Assembly (NCBI RefSeq): GCF_022524485.1
Contig: NZ_JAKXMK010000023.1
Location: 62,001-126,000, forward strand
Length of the DNA stretch: 64,000 bases
Direction of reading: 5' to 3'
From: Pseudonocardia alaniniphila
Lineage (GTDB): Bacteria; Actinomycetota; Actinomycetes; Mycobacteriales; Pseudonocardiaceae
Position numbers and translations under genes: made by a program
Notes under the pieces: generated by a model
The model's input: the letters and a program-made list of their open reading frames with translations, nothing else
Told to the model about the DNA's origin: nothing
Database searches by the model: none
Shown: positions 35,360 through 44,174 of the stretch, one piece after another
Numbering within the stretch: the stretch's first letter is position 1
Layout of the letters: each line of letters starts with the position of its first letter

Positions 35360-35869
35360 GTGCCATTGGTCGAGTCGGTGCTGGCCGCCATTCCGCAGCC
35401 CTACCGTGACGCCGCTGTGAAGCATCGTGAACTGGTGAAGTTCGCGGTGGTCGGCGGCAGCACCTGGGTTATCGATACAGCAATCTTCCTGTTCCTCAAG
35501 AGCACCGTGCTCATCGACAAGCCGATCACGGCCAAGGTCATCTCGGTGCTGGTGGCGACGATCGTGTCGTACGTCCTGAACCGCGAGTGGTCTTTCCGCA
35601 CGCGCGGCGGGCGGGACCGTCATCACGAGGCCGCGCTCTTCTTCATCATCAGCGGCGTCGGTATCGCCGTTTACACGGCCCCGCTGGCGATATCCCGCTA
35701 CATACTCGATCTCAAGGTGCCCGGCGTGAGCCTGGTCACCCAGGAGATCGCCGATTTCGTGAGCGGCCAGATCATCGGGGTACTCGCGGGAATGGCGTTC
35801 CGCTGGTGGGCCTTCCGCCGCTACGTCTTCCCCGACGAGAACGCACGCCGCAAGGTGCCCGCAGCCTGA
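35360..35869 (+). CDS. GtrA-like family membrane protein (Rv3277-like)
   Basis: A 169-residue GtrA/DPMS-like protein with four hydrophobic helices, including ELVKFAVVGGSTWVIDTAIFLFL, VISVLVATIVSYVLNREWSF (the GtrA N-R-x-W motif), a third around GVGIAVYTAPLAISRYIL and a C-terminal one ending FRWWAFRRYVF. Such proteins help flip polyprenyl-linked sugars in cell-wall synthesis. The GTG at 35360 has little ribosome-site signal. It is divergent from purK, as in mycobacteria. Confidence 0.9.
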   Translation: MPLVESVLAAIPQPYRDAAVKHRELVKFAVVGGSTWVIDTAIFLFLKSTVLIDKPITAKVISVLVATIVSYVLNREWSFRTRGGRDRHHEAALFFIISGVGIAVYTAPLAISRYILDLKVPGVSLVTQEIADFVSGQIIGVLAGMAFRWWAFRRYVFPDENARRKVPAA

Positions 35870-35893
35870 GCGGCTGAGGGCCCGCCGGAGCGG

Positions 35894-37180
35894 TCAGCGC
35901 GGGGTGGTCACGGGGCGCGGGGCGCCGACCACGTCGTCGGCCCGCGCCACCGGCAGGAAGATCGTGAACATCGGCGGACGGGCCCGGGACAGCTCGAGGC
36001 GCCCGCCGTCGGCTTCGACGAGGGCGCGGGCGAGCGCGAGCCCCAGCCCTGTGGAGGACCCCACCGAGACGCCACGGTCGAACACGTGGGGCACCAGTTC
36101 CTCCGGCACGCCGGCACCCGCGTCGCTGACCTCGATGAGCAGGCTGTTCTCGGCCGCCCTGGCGCTAAGCGTGACGGTGCCTGCGCCGTGCTGGATCGCA
36201 TTCTCGACGAGCGCGCCGACCGCCTCCCGGATCCGCGCCGGTGTCACCCTGGCCAGGAGCCCGGCGGGCACCCGCAACTTGAGCGACCGCCCGGCGGCGC
36301 GCAGCGCGGGGCGCCACTCGTCGGCCACGGTGCTGAGGCCCTCCCGCAGGTCCTGCAGCTGCGCTCCCGCCGCACGGGCCGCACGGGCGGCCTCCAGCAG
36401 CTCGTCGAGCACTCCGGAGAGCCGCTCGGCCTGCTCGAGGGCCGCGAGGGCCTCCCGGCGGGCACTGGGGTCGGGGTGGGAGGCGAGCTCGTCGAGCCGC
36501 AACTGCAGCGCGGTGAGCCGGCTGCGCAGCTGGTGCGACACGTCACCGACCAGTGCGCGCTCCCGCTGCACCAGTTCGGACAGCGCCGTGGCCGAGGTGT
36601 CGAGGACGTCGGACACCGCGTCGAGCTCCGGGATGCCGTGCCGTTCAGGGGCCGAGCGGAAGTCACCGGCGCCGAGCCGGGCCGCCCGTTCGGCGACGCC
36701 GCGCAACGGCTCCGCCAGCCGCCGGGCGGTGACGGTGGCCACCACGGCCCCGGTGGCGACCGACAGCACCACCAGTAGCGCGACGACCAGCGTGACCTGA
36801 ACCTGCTCGGCCCGTAGGACGAGGTGCGGCTCCTCGAGCGTGATCGACCCGCCCGGTCCGAAGGGGATCGTCTCCGTCACCGGGTTCGCTCCCGGGTCGG
36901 GCCCGATCACCCGGGGCGGCTGCCCGGCCTGCTGCAGCACGAGCCGGCCACCCGCCGGAATCGCGAGTTCGAGCGCCCGCATGTCGATGCCCGAGAGGTC
37001 CCCGTTCGCGCCGGACATCGTTGCGTCCAGCCGTCCGGCCACCCGTTCGAGGCTGGACGTGAGCTCACCGCGGGTGAAGTCCTCGACGAGCCGCCAGGTG
37101 GTGATCGTCAGCGGCCCGCCGAGCACGAGTGCCGTGATAGCGACGACGAGCAGTGTCGACTGCAGGATGCGACGGCGCAC
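35894..37180 (-). CDS. Two-component sensor histidine kinase
   Basis: A 428-residue sensor kinase. An N-terminal membrane helix (LLVVAITALVLGGPLTI), an extracytoplasmic domain of about 100 residues, a second helix (VTLVVALLVVLSVATGAVVATV), a HAMP region and the phosphoacceptor block LVGDVSHQLRSRLTALQLRLDEL (His near 240) follow in order. The ATPase has ALVENAIQHGAG (N box), VSDAGAGVP (G1) and GSSTGLGLALARAL (G2). The signal is unknown. It is encoded 12 bp downstream of its response regulator. Confidence 0.93.
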   Translation of the reverse strand: MRRRILQSTLLVVAITALVLGGPLTITTWRLVEDFTRGELTSSLERVAGRLDATMSGANGDLSGIDMRALELAIPAGGRLVLQQAGQPPRVIGPDPGANPVTETIPFGPGGSITLEEPHLVLRAEQVQVTLVVALLVVLSVATGAVVATVTARRLAEPLRGVAERAARLGAGDFRSAPERHGIPELDAVSDVLDTSATALSELVQRERALVGDVSHQLRSRLTALQLRLDELASHPDPSARREALAALEQAERLSGVLDELLEAARAARAAGAQLQDLREGLSTVADEWRPALRAAGRSLKLRVPAGLLARVTPARIREAVGALVENAIQHGAGTVTLSARAAENSLLIEVSDAGAGVPEELVPHVFDRGVSVGSSTGLGLALARALVEADGGRLELSRARPPMFTIFLPVARADDVVGAPRPVTTPR

Positions 37181-37192
37181 CGAACGAGCCGA

Positions 37193-37849
37193 TCAGTCGT
37201 GGTTGAACCGGAAACCGACGCCGCGCACAGTCGCGATCCGGCGCTCACCGCCGATCTTGCGGCGCAACCACGACATGTGCATGTCGAGCGTCTTCGACGT
37301 CTTCATCTCCGGGTCGTTCCACACCTCGCGGAGAATCTCCTCGCGGGTGACGACCTGGCCGGCGCGCAGCAACAGCACCCGCAGCAGCTCGAACTCCTTG
37401 TTCGCGAGCCCCACCTCGGCGCCGTCGACCAGTACCCGGCGACCGGACAGCTCCATGCGTACGCCGCCCACCTCCACCGACTCCGGAGTGAGCCGCCTCA
37501 GTAGCGCTCGAACCCTGGCGAGCAGTTCGGCGAGCCGAAACGGTTTGCCGACGTAGTCGTCGGCGCCGGCGTCGAGACCGACGACGAAGTCGACTTCGTC
37601 GGTGCGCGCGGTGAGCATGAGAACAGGCAGGTCAGGTGCGTCCAACCGCACGCGGCGGCACACCTCCAGCCCGTCCATTCCGGGTAAACCCAGATCGAGG
37701 ACGAGCAGGTCGACCTGCCCGAGCCGCACTCGGTCGAGCGCGGCAACGCCGTCGACGGCGACGTCCACGTCGTACCCCTCGCGCTGCAGCGCGCGTGACA
37801 AGGGTTCGGCGATGGCGGCGTCGTCCTCGGCCAACAGGACGGTGGTCAC
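37193..37849 (-). CDS. OmpR-family response regulator
   Basis: A 218-residue regulator. The receiver domain has VLLAEDD, the phosphoacceptor Asp in VDLLVLDLGLPGMDG, VLMLTAR and DYVGKPF. The C-terminal winged helix carries VGLANKEFELLRVLLLRAGQVVTREEIL and the recognition segment TLDMHMSWLRRKI. The GTG at 37849 has TAGACT about 8 bp upstream, so transcription may begin close to the start codon; an in-frame TTG at 37870 is less likely. It is first of the two-gene operon with the kinase. Confidence 0.93.
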   Translation of the reverse strand: MTTVLLAEDDAAIAEPLSRALQREGYDVDVAVDGVAALDRVRLGQVDLLVLDLGLPGMDGLEVCRRVRLDAPDLPVLMLTARTDEVDFVVGLDAGADDYVGKPFRLAELLARVRALLRRLTPESVEVGGVRMELSGRRVLVDGAEVGLANKEFELLRVLLLRAGQVVTREEILREVWNDPEMKTSKTLDMHMSWLRRKIGGERRIATVRGVGFRFNHD

Positions 37850-37884
37850 GACATACAGTCTAGGCTGCAAACTGACGCACGGTC

Positions 37885-37895
37885 TGACAATGTCA
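37885..37895. promoter_or_regulatory. Palindrome upstream of the response regulator
   Basis: TGACA-a-TGTCA, a perfect 11-bp palindrome 36 bp upstream of the regulator start, in the position of a -35 region. It could serve autoregulation, but OmpR regulators generally favour direct repeats, so the assignment is weak. Confidence 0.25.
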
Positions 37896-38037
37896 CAGGC
37901 ACCGATGGCACCACGGCCCCGAAAACCCCCATTTCGTCGAAAATGGCATAAATGTTCTTGGGCCGACTAGCCCGGTAGTGCTAAAGCTTCGGGAGCAGAT
38001 CGACGGTGTCAGCAGCGTGTGAGGCAGGCTCTCGTCC

Positions 38038-38832
38038 GTGGACAGCGATCTCGAGCTCGCCCTGCACCTCGCCGACACCGCCGACGCGATCACCCTCGAC
38101 CGGTTCCGCGCCGCGGACCTGCGCGTGACGCGCAAGCCCGACCGCACACCGGTCACCGACGCCGACACCGCCGCCGAGGACGCGATCCGTCGAACCATCT
38201 CCACGGAACGGCCCGGCGACGCGGTGCTCGGCGAGGAACGCGGGGGTGACGTGCCGCCGTCCGGCCGCGGCTGGGTGCTGGATCCGATCGACGGCACGAA
38301 GAACTTCTCCCGCGGTATGCCTGTGTGGGCCAGCCTGATCGCACTCGCCGTGAACGGCGAACCGGTCGTCGGAGTCGCGAGCGCTCCCGCGCTGGGCAGG
38401 CGGTGGTGGGCGGCCCGCGGCGAGGGCGCGTGGACCACGGACACACCGGGCGGGCAGCCGAGGCGCATCGCCGTCTCCGGTGTGACGGACCTGGGCGACG
38501 CGTACGTCTCCACAACGGACATCCGGACGTTCGAAGAGCTGGGACGCCGCGAGCACTACCTGCGCCTCGTCGACGCGTGCTGGGAGAGCCGCGCATTCGG
38601 TGACTTCTGGCAGCACTGCCTGGTCGCCGAGGGCGTGATCGACGTAGCCGTCGACGTCCTCGCGAACACATGGGACCTCGCCGCGCTGATGCCGATCCTC
38701 GTCGAGGCGGGCGGCGCGCTCACCGACCTCGGCGGGGTCGCCACACCCTCAGGCGGGGACGGGATCACGTCGAACGGTGCTGTGCACGACGCCGCGCTGG
38801 CGATCATCGGACGAGAGAAGCTCGCCCCGTGA
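38038..38832 (+). CDS. hisN: Histidinol-phosphatase (inositol monophosphatase family)
   Basis: A 264-residue IMPase-fold phosphatase. It has TPVTDADTAAEDAIR, the metal site LGEERGG, the signature WVLDPIDGTKNFSRG (metal-binding Asps) and NTWDLAALMPILVEAGGALTD. The spacing and the KNF(S)RG loop fit actinobacterial HisN, which removes phosphate from histidinol phosphate. The GTG at 38038 starts it; the stop overlaps the MaoC start (GTGA). No other his gene is nearby, as is common for hisN. Confidence 0.9.
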   Translation: MDSDLELALHLADTADAITLDRFRAADLRVTRKPDRTPVTDADTAAEDAIRRTISTERPGDAVLGEERGGDVPPSGRGWVLDPIDGTKNFSRGMPVWASLIALAVNGEPVVGVASAPALGRRWWAARGEGAWTTDTPGGQPRRIAVSGVTDLGDAYVSTTDIRTFEELGRREHYLRLVDACWESRAFGDFWQHCLVAEGVIDVAVDVLANTWDLAALMPILVEAGGALTDLGGVATPSGGDGITSNGAVHDAALAIIGREKLAP

Positions 38833-39299
38833 CCGAACTGGCCTATGAGGACTTCACGCCGGGACGGACCTTCGACCTGGGCACGACGGTCGTGGTTCGG
38901 GACGAGATGCTGGCGTTCGCCCGCCGGTTCGACCCGCAGCCCTTCCATGTCGACGAGGAGGCGGGGGCCGCGTCGATCTTCGGCGGCCTCGCGGCGTCCG
39001 GCTGGTTCACCGCAGCGCTCTGGATGCGCGCCTACGTGGACGGTCTGCTTGTCCGGTCCGCATCCGTCGGCTCACCCGGCGGCGAGGAGATCCGGTGGCC
39101 TGCGCCGGTCTTCGCGGGCGACGAGCTCCGCGCGTCCGTGGAGGTGCTGGGCGCACGGCGCTCCCGCAGCCGCCCCGGCGTGGGGCTGGTGCGGCTGCGG
39201 GCGCTCCTGCATCGCGGGGACGAGCTGGTCTACACCAGCACGCTGACCGGGATGTTCGCCGCGCGTGACACCGTCGACGCGGTCCAGGGCGAGCCCTGA
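38829..39299 (+). CDS. MaoC/hot-dog family dehydratase
   Basis: A 156-residue hot-dog protein. The MaoC motif appears as ARRFDPQPFHVDEEAGAASIFGGLAASGWFTAALWMR (catalytic Asp and His), followed by RWPAPVFAGDELRASVEV. Enzymes of this type hydrate 2-enoyl-CoAs. The GTG at 38829 overlaps the hisN stop. The functional link to HisN is not obvious; the overlap suggests simple cotranscription. Its stop is 16 bp from the convergent luciferase-like gene. Confidence 0.9.
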   Translation: MTELAYEDFTPGRTFDLGTTVVVRDEMLAFARRFDPQPFHVDEEAGAASIFGGLAASGWFTAALWMRAYVDGLLVRSASVGSPGGEEIRWPAPVFAGDELRASVEVLGARRSRSRPGVGLVRLRALLHRGDELVYTSTLTGMFAARDTVDAVQGEP

Positions 39300-39315
39300 C
39301 CGATCGCCGCGTGCG

Positions 39316-40485
39316 TCACCCGCGGTCGGCAAGCTCCTTCTGGTACTTCTCCGTCATGTGCGCGACGGCCATGGTCTGCTGTTCCGAAAGGCCTTCGCGC
39401 ACCTCGCCCGCGCGGCGCCGGGCGTCCAGTGTGGGCTGGGCCTGGCCCTGGAACCTCGGCATCACGTGCTGGGCGATGAGCTCGTAGGACCGCCGGGTCG
39501 CCTCCGGGTTTGCCCACTCGTGGGCCAACATCAGCATCGCCCCGAAGCCGCCCGACTGGTCCACGAGCTTCTGCACCTGGGCCGCGGCGTCGTCCGGTGT
39601 GCCGATAGCGCCGATCCCGGCCTCGTTGACGAAGTCGATCATCTCCCGGACGCGGTTGCCCTGCACCGCCATCTGCGGGAAGGCCGCCACCTTCTGGAAG
39701 TACTCGAACCACTGCTCGATGCCGTGCTCGACGTCCTTGTATGCCTGCTCACGGGTCTCCGCGACGTGCATGATCCCGACCAGTCGCCACTTGCTCCGGT
39801 CGACCTGCGTGCCGAACGTGGCGGCCCGTTCCTCCATCACGTTCCAGTGGTGGGCCAGCGCGTCGAAACCCTCCTTTGTCAGCGTGGCGCCGATGGAGAG
39901 CAGCCCGATGCCGTGCCGGCCGGCCAACCGGGGCCCGGTGGGCGAGGCCACCGCGGCGACCGCGACGTCGAACAGCGGGTCGGAGTACGGGCGCAGCTGC
40001 AGCTGGGCGTCCACCAGCGTGTGCGTGCGGGTGGTCGCGTTCACCGGTTCGTCGCCACGCAGCAGCCGCATGACGATGTCGAGGTTCTCCTCGAGCAGCT
40101 CGCGCGTCTCGGTGGGGTTCAAGCCGATCATCGAGGAGTCGGTGGGCAGCGAGCCCGGGCCGACGCCGAGCATCGTGCGGCCGCGGGTCAGGTGGTCGAG
40201 CAGCACCATTCGCTCGGCCACCCACAGCGGGTTGTGGTAGCTCAGCGACGTCACACCGGTGCCGAGCTTGATGTGTCCGGTGCGCTCGGCGGCGGCAGCG
40301 ATGAAGATCTCGGGTGAGCCGATGATCTCCGTACCGGCCGAGTGGTGCTCGCCGATCCATGCCTCGTCGTAGCCGAGGTAATCGAGGTGCTCGACAAGCC
40401 GCAGGTCACGTTGTAGCGCGCTGGTCGGGTTCTCGCCCGCAGCATGGAACGGTGCCAGGAAGATGCCGAAACGCAGTCGGGTCAC
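39316..40485 (-). CDS. Luciferase-like (LLM) flavin-dependent oxidoreductase
   Basis: A 389-residue bacterial-luciferase-family TIM barrel. It has FGIFLAPFHAAGENPT at the N-terminus, YDEAWIGEHHSAG, GHIKLGTGVTSLSYHNPLWVAERM, GRTMLGVGPGSLPTD and a long C-terminal helical part. Substrates in this group are alkanes, amines or aldehydes with FMN; F420 use cannot be decided. The GTG at 40485 with GGAG upstream is preferred over longer forms. It is on the same strand as the HMG-CoA-lyase-like gene and probably follows it in one transcript. Confidence 0.9.
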   Translation of the reverse strand: MTRLRFGIFLAPFHAAGENPTSALQRDLRLVEHLDYLGYDEAWIGEHHSAGTEIIGSPEIFIAAAAERTGHIKLGTGVTSLSYHNPLWVAERMVLLDHLTRGRTMLGVGPGSLPTDSSMIGLNPTETRELLEENLDIVMRLLRGDEPVNATTRTHTLVDAQLQLRPYSDPLFDVAVAAVASPTGPRLAGRHGIGLLSIGATLTKEGFDALAHHWNVMEERAATFGTQVDRSKWRLVGIMHVAETREQAYKDVEHGIEQWFEYFQKVAAFPQMAVQGNRVREMIDFVNEAGIGAIGTPDDAAAQVQKLVDQSGGFGAMLMLAHEWANPEATRRSYELIAQHVMPRFQGQAQPTLDARRRAGEVREGLSEQQTMAVAHMTEKYQKELADRG

Positions 40486-40556
40486 GGAGCACTCCAATCG
40501 TCGGACCGTCATACCGACGGTAGGCATGGTTGTCACCGTTGGCACCCCCACCGCGG

Positions 40557-41504
40557 TCAGGAGTGTGCGAGCGCCCGCACCACGTTCGACGGCGACGGAC
40601 GGCCGAGCTGGGCCGCCATCCAGGTGCTCGTGGCGACGAGCGCGTCGAGGTCCACCCCGTGCCGGATGCCCATTCCGTCGAGCATCCAGACGAGGTCCTC
40701 GGTGGCCAGGTTGCCGGTGGCCGACTCGGCGTAGGGGCAGCCGCCGAGGCCACCGGCGCTCGCGTCCACGGTGGTGACGCCGCGGCGCAGCGCTGTCAGC
40801 GTGTTGGCCAGCGCCTGACCGTAGGTGTCGTGGAAGTGCACCGCGATCTGCCGGATCCGCACCCCGTCCGCCGCGCACGCGTCGAGCACGGCATCGACGT
40901 GCGCAGGGGTGCCCGTGCCGATCGTGTCGCCCAGCGACAGCTGGTCGCAGCCCATCTCGACGAGCCTGCGTCCCACCGCGGCCACCTGCGCCGGAGCGAC
41001 CGCACCTTCCCACGGGTCGCCGAAGCACATCGACACGTAGCCGCGTACCCGCAGCCCTTCCATCCGCGCCCGCTCGACGACCGGGGCGAACATCGCGAAC
41101 TGCTCGTCGAGCGTGCGGTTGAGGTTGCGCTTCGCGAACGTCTCGGTGGCGCTGGCGAAGATCGCGATGTGGCGCACGCCGGCCGCCAGTGCGCGGTCGA
41201 GCCCGCGCTCGTTGGGCACGAGCACCGGGTAGTCGACGCCGTCGACGCGCACCATCGTGCGCAGGAGGTCGGCGGCGTCGGCGAGCTGTGGCACCCAGCG
41301 CGGGTGCACGAAGCTGGTGGCCTCGACGACCTTGAGGCCCGCGCGGGCCAGCCGCTGGAGGAACTCGGCCTTCACCTCGACGGGCACCACCGCCGCCTCG
41401 TTCTGCAGCCCGTCACGCGCACCGACCTCGTAGATCGTGACCTCGTCGGGAAGCGCGGGATCACGGATCACCATCGGAAGTGCACGGGCCCGTCCACCGT
41501 TCAT
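40557..41504 (-). CDS. Hydroxymethylglutaryl-CoA lyase-like enzyme
   Basis: A 315-residue DRE-TIM metallolyase. It has IYEVGARDGLQNEAAVVPVEVK at the N-terminus (R-D-G-L-Q active-site loop), VVEATSFVHPRWVPQLADA, GDTIGTGTPAHVDAV and VHFHDTYGQALANTL (metal-binding His residues). The C-terminal GLGGCPYAESATGNLATEDLVW carries the flexible-loop Cys. It cleaves HMG-CoA or a related 3-hydroxy-3-methylacyl-CoA, consistent with leucine or isoprenoid degradation. An ATG at 41504 or 41474 may start it. Confidence 0.92.
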   Translation of the reverse strand: MNGGRARALPMVIRDPALPDEVTIYEVGARDGLQNEAAVVPVEVKAEFLQRLARAGLKVVEATSFVHPRWVPQLADAADLLRTMVRVDGVDYPVLVPNERGLDRALAAGVRHIAIFASATETFAKRNLNRTLDEQFAMFAPVVERARMEGLRVRGYVSMCFGDPWEGAVAPAQVAAVGRRLVEMGCDQLSLGDTIGTGTPAHVDAVLDACAADGVRIRQIAVHFHDTYGQALANTLTALRRGVTTVDASAGGLGGCPYAESATGNLATEDLVWMLDGMGIRHGVDLDALVATSTWMAAQLGRPSPSNVVRALAHS

Positions 41505-41648
41505 CCGCGCAAGCTTCCCTGTGCTCGGCCGGTGAGGTCAACGACACGACGCCCGAACGGCACAGTCGTCTGATTGGTCCGGTTATGGAGCCGTTCGGCC
41601 AGGTCGGAGCTACATCCCTGGCCAGGCTCCGGCAGAGCGACGGCTGGT

Positions 41649-42563
41649 TCAGGACGGCAGGAGATGCTCGACGAACCAGTCGCGGGCGGCCCCGCTCGCG
41701 ATCTGCGCGCCCGTGCCGCGGTAGGAGGCGAAGTGGTTGCCGGGCACGTTCACGAGCTTCTTGGGTTGCAGCGCCGTCTCGTAGGCCTCGAAAGCCCACT
41801 CTCCGAGGGTGAGTCCGTCGTGCGGGGCGACCACCATCAGGACGGGGGTCGGGGAGATCCGCGGGAGGTACCACCCCGGCTCGTAGCCGGACAGGTGCTC
41901 GACGCTGCGCAGGGTGATCTCGTTCGTCCACTCCGGATCGCGTTCCGCCGCACCGCCGGGCCCGTAGAAGTACTCGTAGGCCGAGGGGACCGGGAGGCCC
42001 GCCTGCACCGAGGGGTCCTGCGCCACCAGCGGGATCACCGCGGGCGCCTCCCCCCGGGCCCGCGCCCGGCGGTCCGCCGCGAACGCCTCCTGGGCTGCGG
42101 CCATGGTGAATCCGACCAGCGCCTGGAACTGGCGGGAGCCACTGATGAACGGCATCTGGCCGACCACCACCTTCACCCGCCGATCGATCGCGGCCACCAC
42201 GAAGGCATGCCCGGCCGAGAAGCTCGATCCCCACACCCCGATGGGCGCGCCGTTCACCTCCGGCCGGTTCTGCGCATGGCTGATCGCGTGCTGGTAGTCG
42301 CGGATCTGCTCCCACGGGTCCGCCTCGTTCCGGGGCTTTCCCGCAGCCACGTCGGAACGGCCCCACCCTCGGTGGTCGTAGAGCAGCACCGCCAGCCCAG
42401 CCCCGGCGAAGACGTCCGCGAAATCGTCGATGAAATGCCGTGCGGTGCCGCCCCACCCGTGGGCCATCACCACGCAGGGCGCGGGCACCGAACCGTTCTC
42501 CGGCGGGTAGAACCACCCCCGCAGCGTCACGCCTTCGGCATCGAACTCGATCTCCTCGCGCAT
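41649..42563 (-). CDS. Alpha/beta hydrolase (dienelactone-hydrolase-like)
   Basis: A 304-residue alpha/beta hydrolase. It has VVMAHGWGGTARHF (oxyanion-hole HG motif), LLYDHRGWGRSD, a nucleophile elbow as GVWGSSFSAGHAF (SxSxG), a catalytic Asp in VVAPHDGL and a His in VNVPGNHFASYRG. These enzymes cleave esters, lactones or epoxides; the substrate is unknown. The ATG at 42563 follows GGAGGGGG. About 85 bp separate its stop from the HMG-CoA-lyase-like gene's promoter. Confidence 0.88.
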   Translation of the reverse strand: MREEIEFDAEGVTLRGWFYPPENGSVPAPCVVMAHGWGGTARHFIDDFADVFAGAGLAVLLYDHRGWGRSDVAAGKPRNEADPWEQIRDYQHAISHAQNRPEVNGAPIGVWGSSFSAGHAFVVAAIDRRVKVVVGQMPFISGSRQFQALVGFTMAAAQEAFAADRRARARGEAPAVIPLVAQDPSVQAGLPVPSAYEYFYGPGGAAERDPEWTNEITLRSVEHLSGYEPGWYLPRISPTPVLMVVAPHDGLTLGEWAFEAYETALQPKKLVNVPGNHFASYRGTGAQIASGAARDWFVEHLLPS

Positions 42564-42673
42564 CGCGCCCCCTCCTCGCTCCTCGCCCACCAGTCTGTGC
42601 GGGTAGCGGAACGCGGAAGTGCCGATTCGTGCAGAGGTCTTGCCGATCCGTGCAAGCCGCGGGGCCAGGAGGG

Positions 42674-43165
42674 CTAGGCCGGAGAGATGTCGGACAGCTC
42701 GTCGTACAGCAGCATGTGGACCTTCTCGACGCCCGGGACGTCGTCGAACTCCAGCGGCTCGTCGGACGCCGACTCGATGATCAGCGTGCCGGAGCCGACG
42801 ATCCGCTCGAAGATCGTGTGCCGGAACTGCACGCTGTTGATCCGCTTCAAGGGGATGTCGATCCCGCGACGGGTGAACACTCCCTCGCGCACCAACACCC
42901 GGCGGGTGGTCACCACGAAGTGCGTGGTGCGCCAGCGCACGACTGGCACCACCGTGAACCGGATGACGAGCCCGAGCGCCACCACCGCGAGCGCCAGCCA
43001 GGCCCAGTGGCCCCACGTCTGGCTGCCTGCCAGTGCGGCGAGGTACGACCCGATCGCCACCACCAGCAACAGCACGAGAACGGGAACGACGAGCATCTTC
43101 CAGTGCGGGTGCTTGTGCATCACGACCCGCTCGCCCTCGACGAGCAGCTCGTCCGGGTAAGCCAC
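42674..43165 (-). CDS. PH-domain (DUF304/YdbS-like) membrane protein (Rv3278c-like)
   Basis: A 163-residue membrane protein. It begins with the short motif AYPDELLVEGERVVMHKHPHWK, followed by two transmembrane helices (LVVPVLVLLLVVAIGSYLAA; WAWLALAVVALGLVIRFTVV) and a bacterial PH domain with VVTTRRVLVREGVFTRRGIDIPL and VGSGTLIIESASDE. The function is unknown. A GTG at 43165 or 43171 may start it. It is downstream of birA with a 16-bp gap, matching Rv3278c/Rv3279c. Confidence 0.9.
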   Translation of the reverse strand: MAYPDELLVEGERVVMHKHPHWKMLVVPVLVLLLVVAIGSYLAALAGSQTWGHWAWLALAVVALGLVIRFTVVPVVRWRTTHFVVTTRRVLVREGVFTRRGIDIPLKRINSVQFRHTIFERIVGSGTLIIESASDEPLEFDDVPGVEKVHMLLYDELSDISPA

Positions 43166-43181
43166 GAACACACGGTACTGC

Positions 43182-43988
43182 TCAATCGGCCTTTCGCAGA
43201 TGCACGACGTCGCCGGCTGCGACGGCCCGCCGGTGGCCCGCCCGGTCGAGGAGCAGCAGCCGCCCGTCGCGGTCGACGTCCTCGGCGATCCCGGTGAGCA
43301 CCGCGCCGCCGGGCAGCTCAACCCGCACCTCGGACCCCAGGCTCGCGCAGCCGGCGCGGTAGTCGGCACGCAGCCGGGTGGCGTCCGGATCGCCACGGGC
43401 GTCGCGCCATTCGGCCTCACGGCGGGAGAGGTGAGTGAGCAACGCCACGAGCACGGCCGTGCGATCGGCGGGACCGCCCTCTGCGGCCAGCGAGGTGGCC
43501 CCCGGCTGGTCCGGGGGCGAGGCGACGACGTTCATCCCGATGCCGACGACCACCGCGGGACGACCGTGGTCGCCCACCTCCGCCAGGATGCCGGCCACCT
43601 TGCGGGGCTCGGCGCCGAGCAGCAGGTCGTTGGGCCACTTGAGGCCGGCGGGCGCGCTGGTTAGCTCGCGGACGGCGTCGAGGGCGGCGAGCCCTGCGAG
43701 CAGTGGCAGCCAGCTGAACCGGGAGGGCGGCACCCCGGTGGGCCGCAGCAGGATGCTGACGGTGATGCCGGAACCGGGTGGCGCCACCCATGTGCGGGCG
43801 AGGCGGCCACGCCCGGCCTCCTGGTGCTCCGCGACGAGCACCGAGCGGTCCGGAGCACCGGCCGCGGCGGCGGCCAGCAGGTCGGCGTTGGTGGAGCCGG
43901 TGCGCTCGACCACGTCGACCTGAGCCCAGAGCCCGACGAGCGACGTGCGCAGCACATCCGCGTCCAGCGGCTGAGCGGTCCGTTCCAT
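43182..43988 (-). CDS. birA: Biotin--[acetyl-CoA-carboxylase] ligase
   Basis: A 268-residue class I BirA without a DNA-binding domain. The biotinyl-AMP site is VVERTGSTNADLL, VLVAEHQEAGRGRLARTWVAPPGSGI (GRGR loop), LKWPNDLLL and VVVGIGMNVV. A C-terminal SH3-like domain follows. It biotinylates the AccA3 lysine encoded at 54.5 kb, so the enzyme and its substrate lie in the same window. The ATG at 43988 starts it, divergent from accD5 with a 186-bp region between them. Confidence 0.95.
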   Translation of the reverse strand: MERTAQPLDADVLRTSLVGLWAQVDVVERTGSTNADLLAAAAAGAPDRSVLVAEHQEAGRGRLARTWVAPPGSGITVSILLRPTGVPPSRFSWLPLLAGLAALDAVRELTSAPAGLKWPNDLLLGAEPRKVAGILAEVGDHGRPAVVVGIGMNVVASPPDQPGATSLAAEGGPADRTAVLVALLTHLSRREAEWRDARGDPDATRLRADYRAGCASLGSEVRVELPGGAVLTGIAEDVDRDGRLLLLDRAGHRRAVAAGDVVHLRKAD

Positions 43989-44174
43989 GGCGTCGGACGC
44001 TACCGGCGGTGCGCCCCCGGCGTGGCCTGCAACGCGAACCCGGCGGCGGACGGACCCCGCGGGGCGGCGGACGCACCCGCTCGAACGGTCGCGAAGTAGC
44101 GAAGACGACATCTTCGCCCCGGCCATGCCGGTTACGGCCGCATTAAGCTGCGCGGCCATGAGCGAGGGACGACG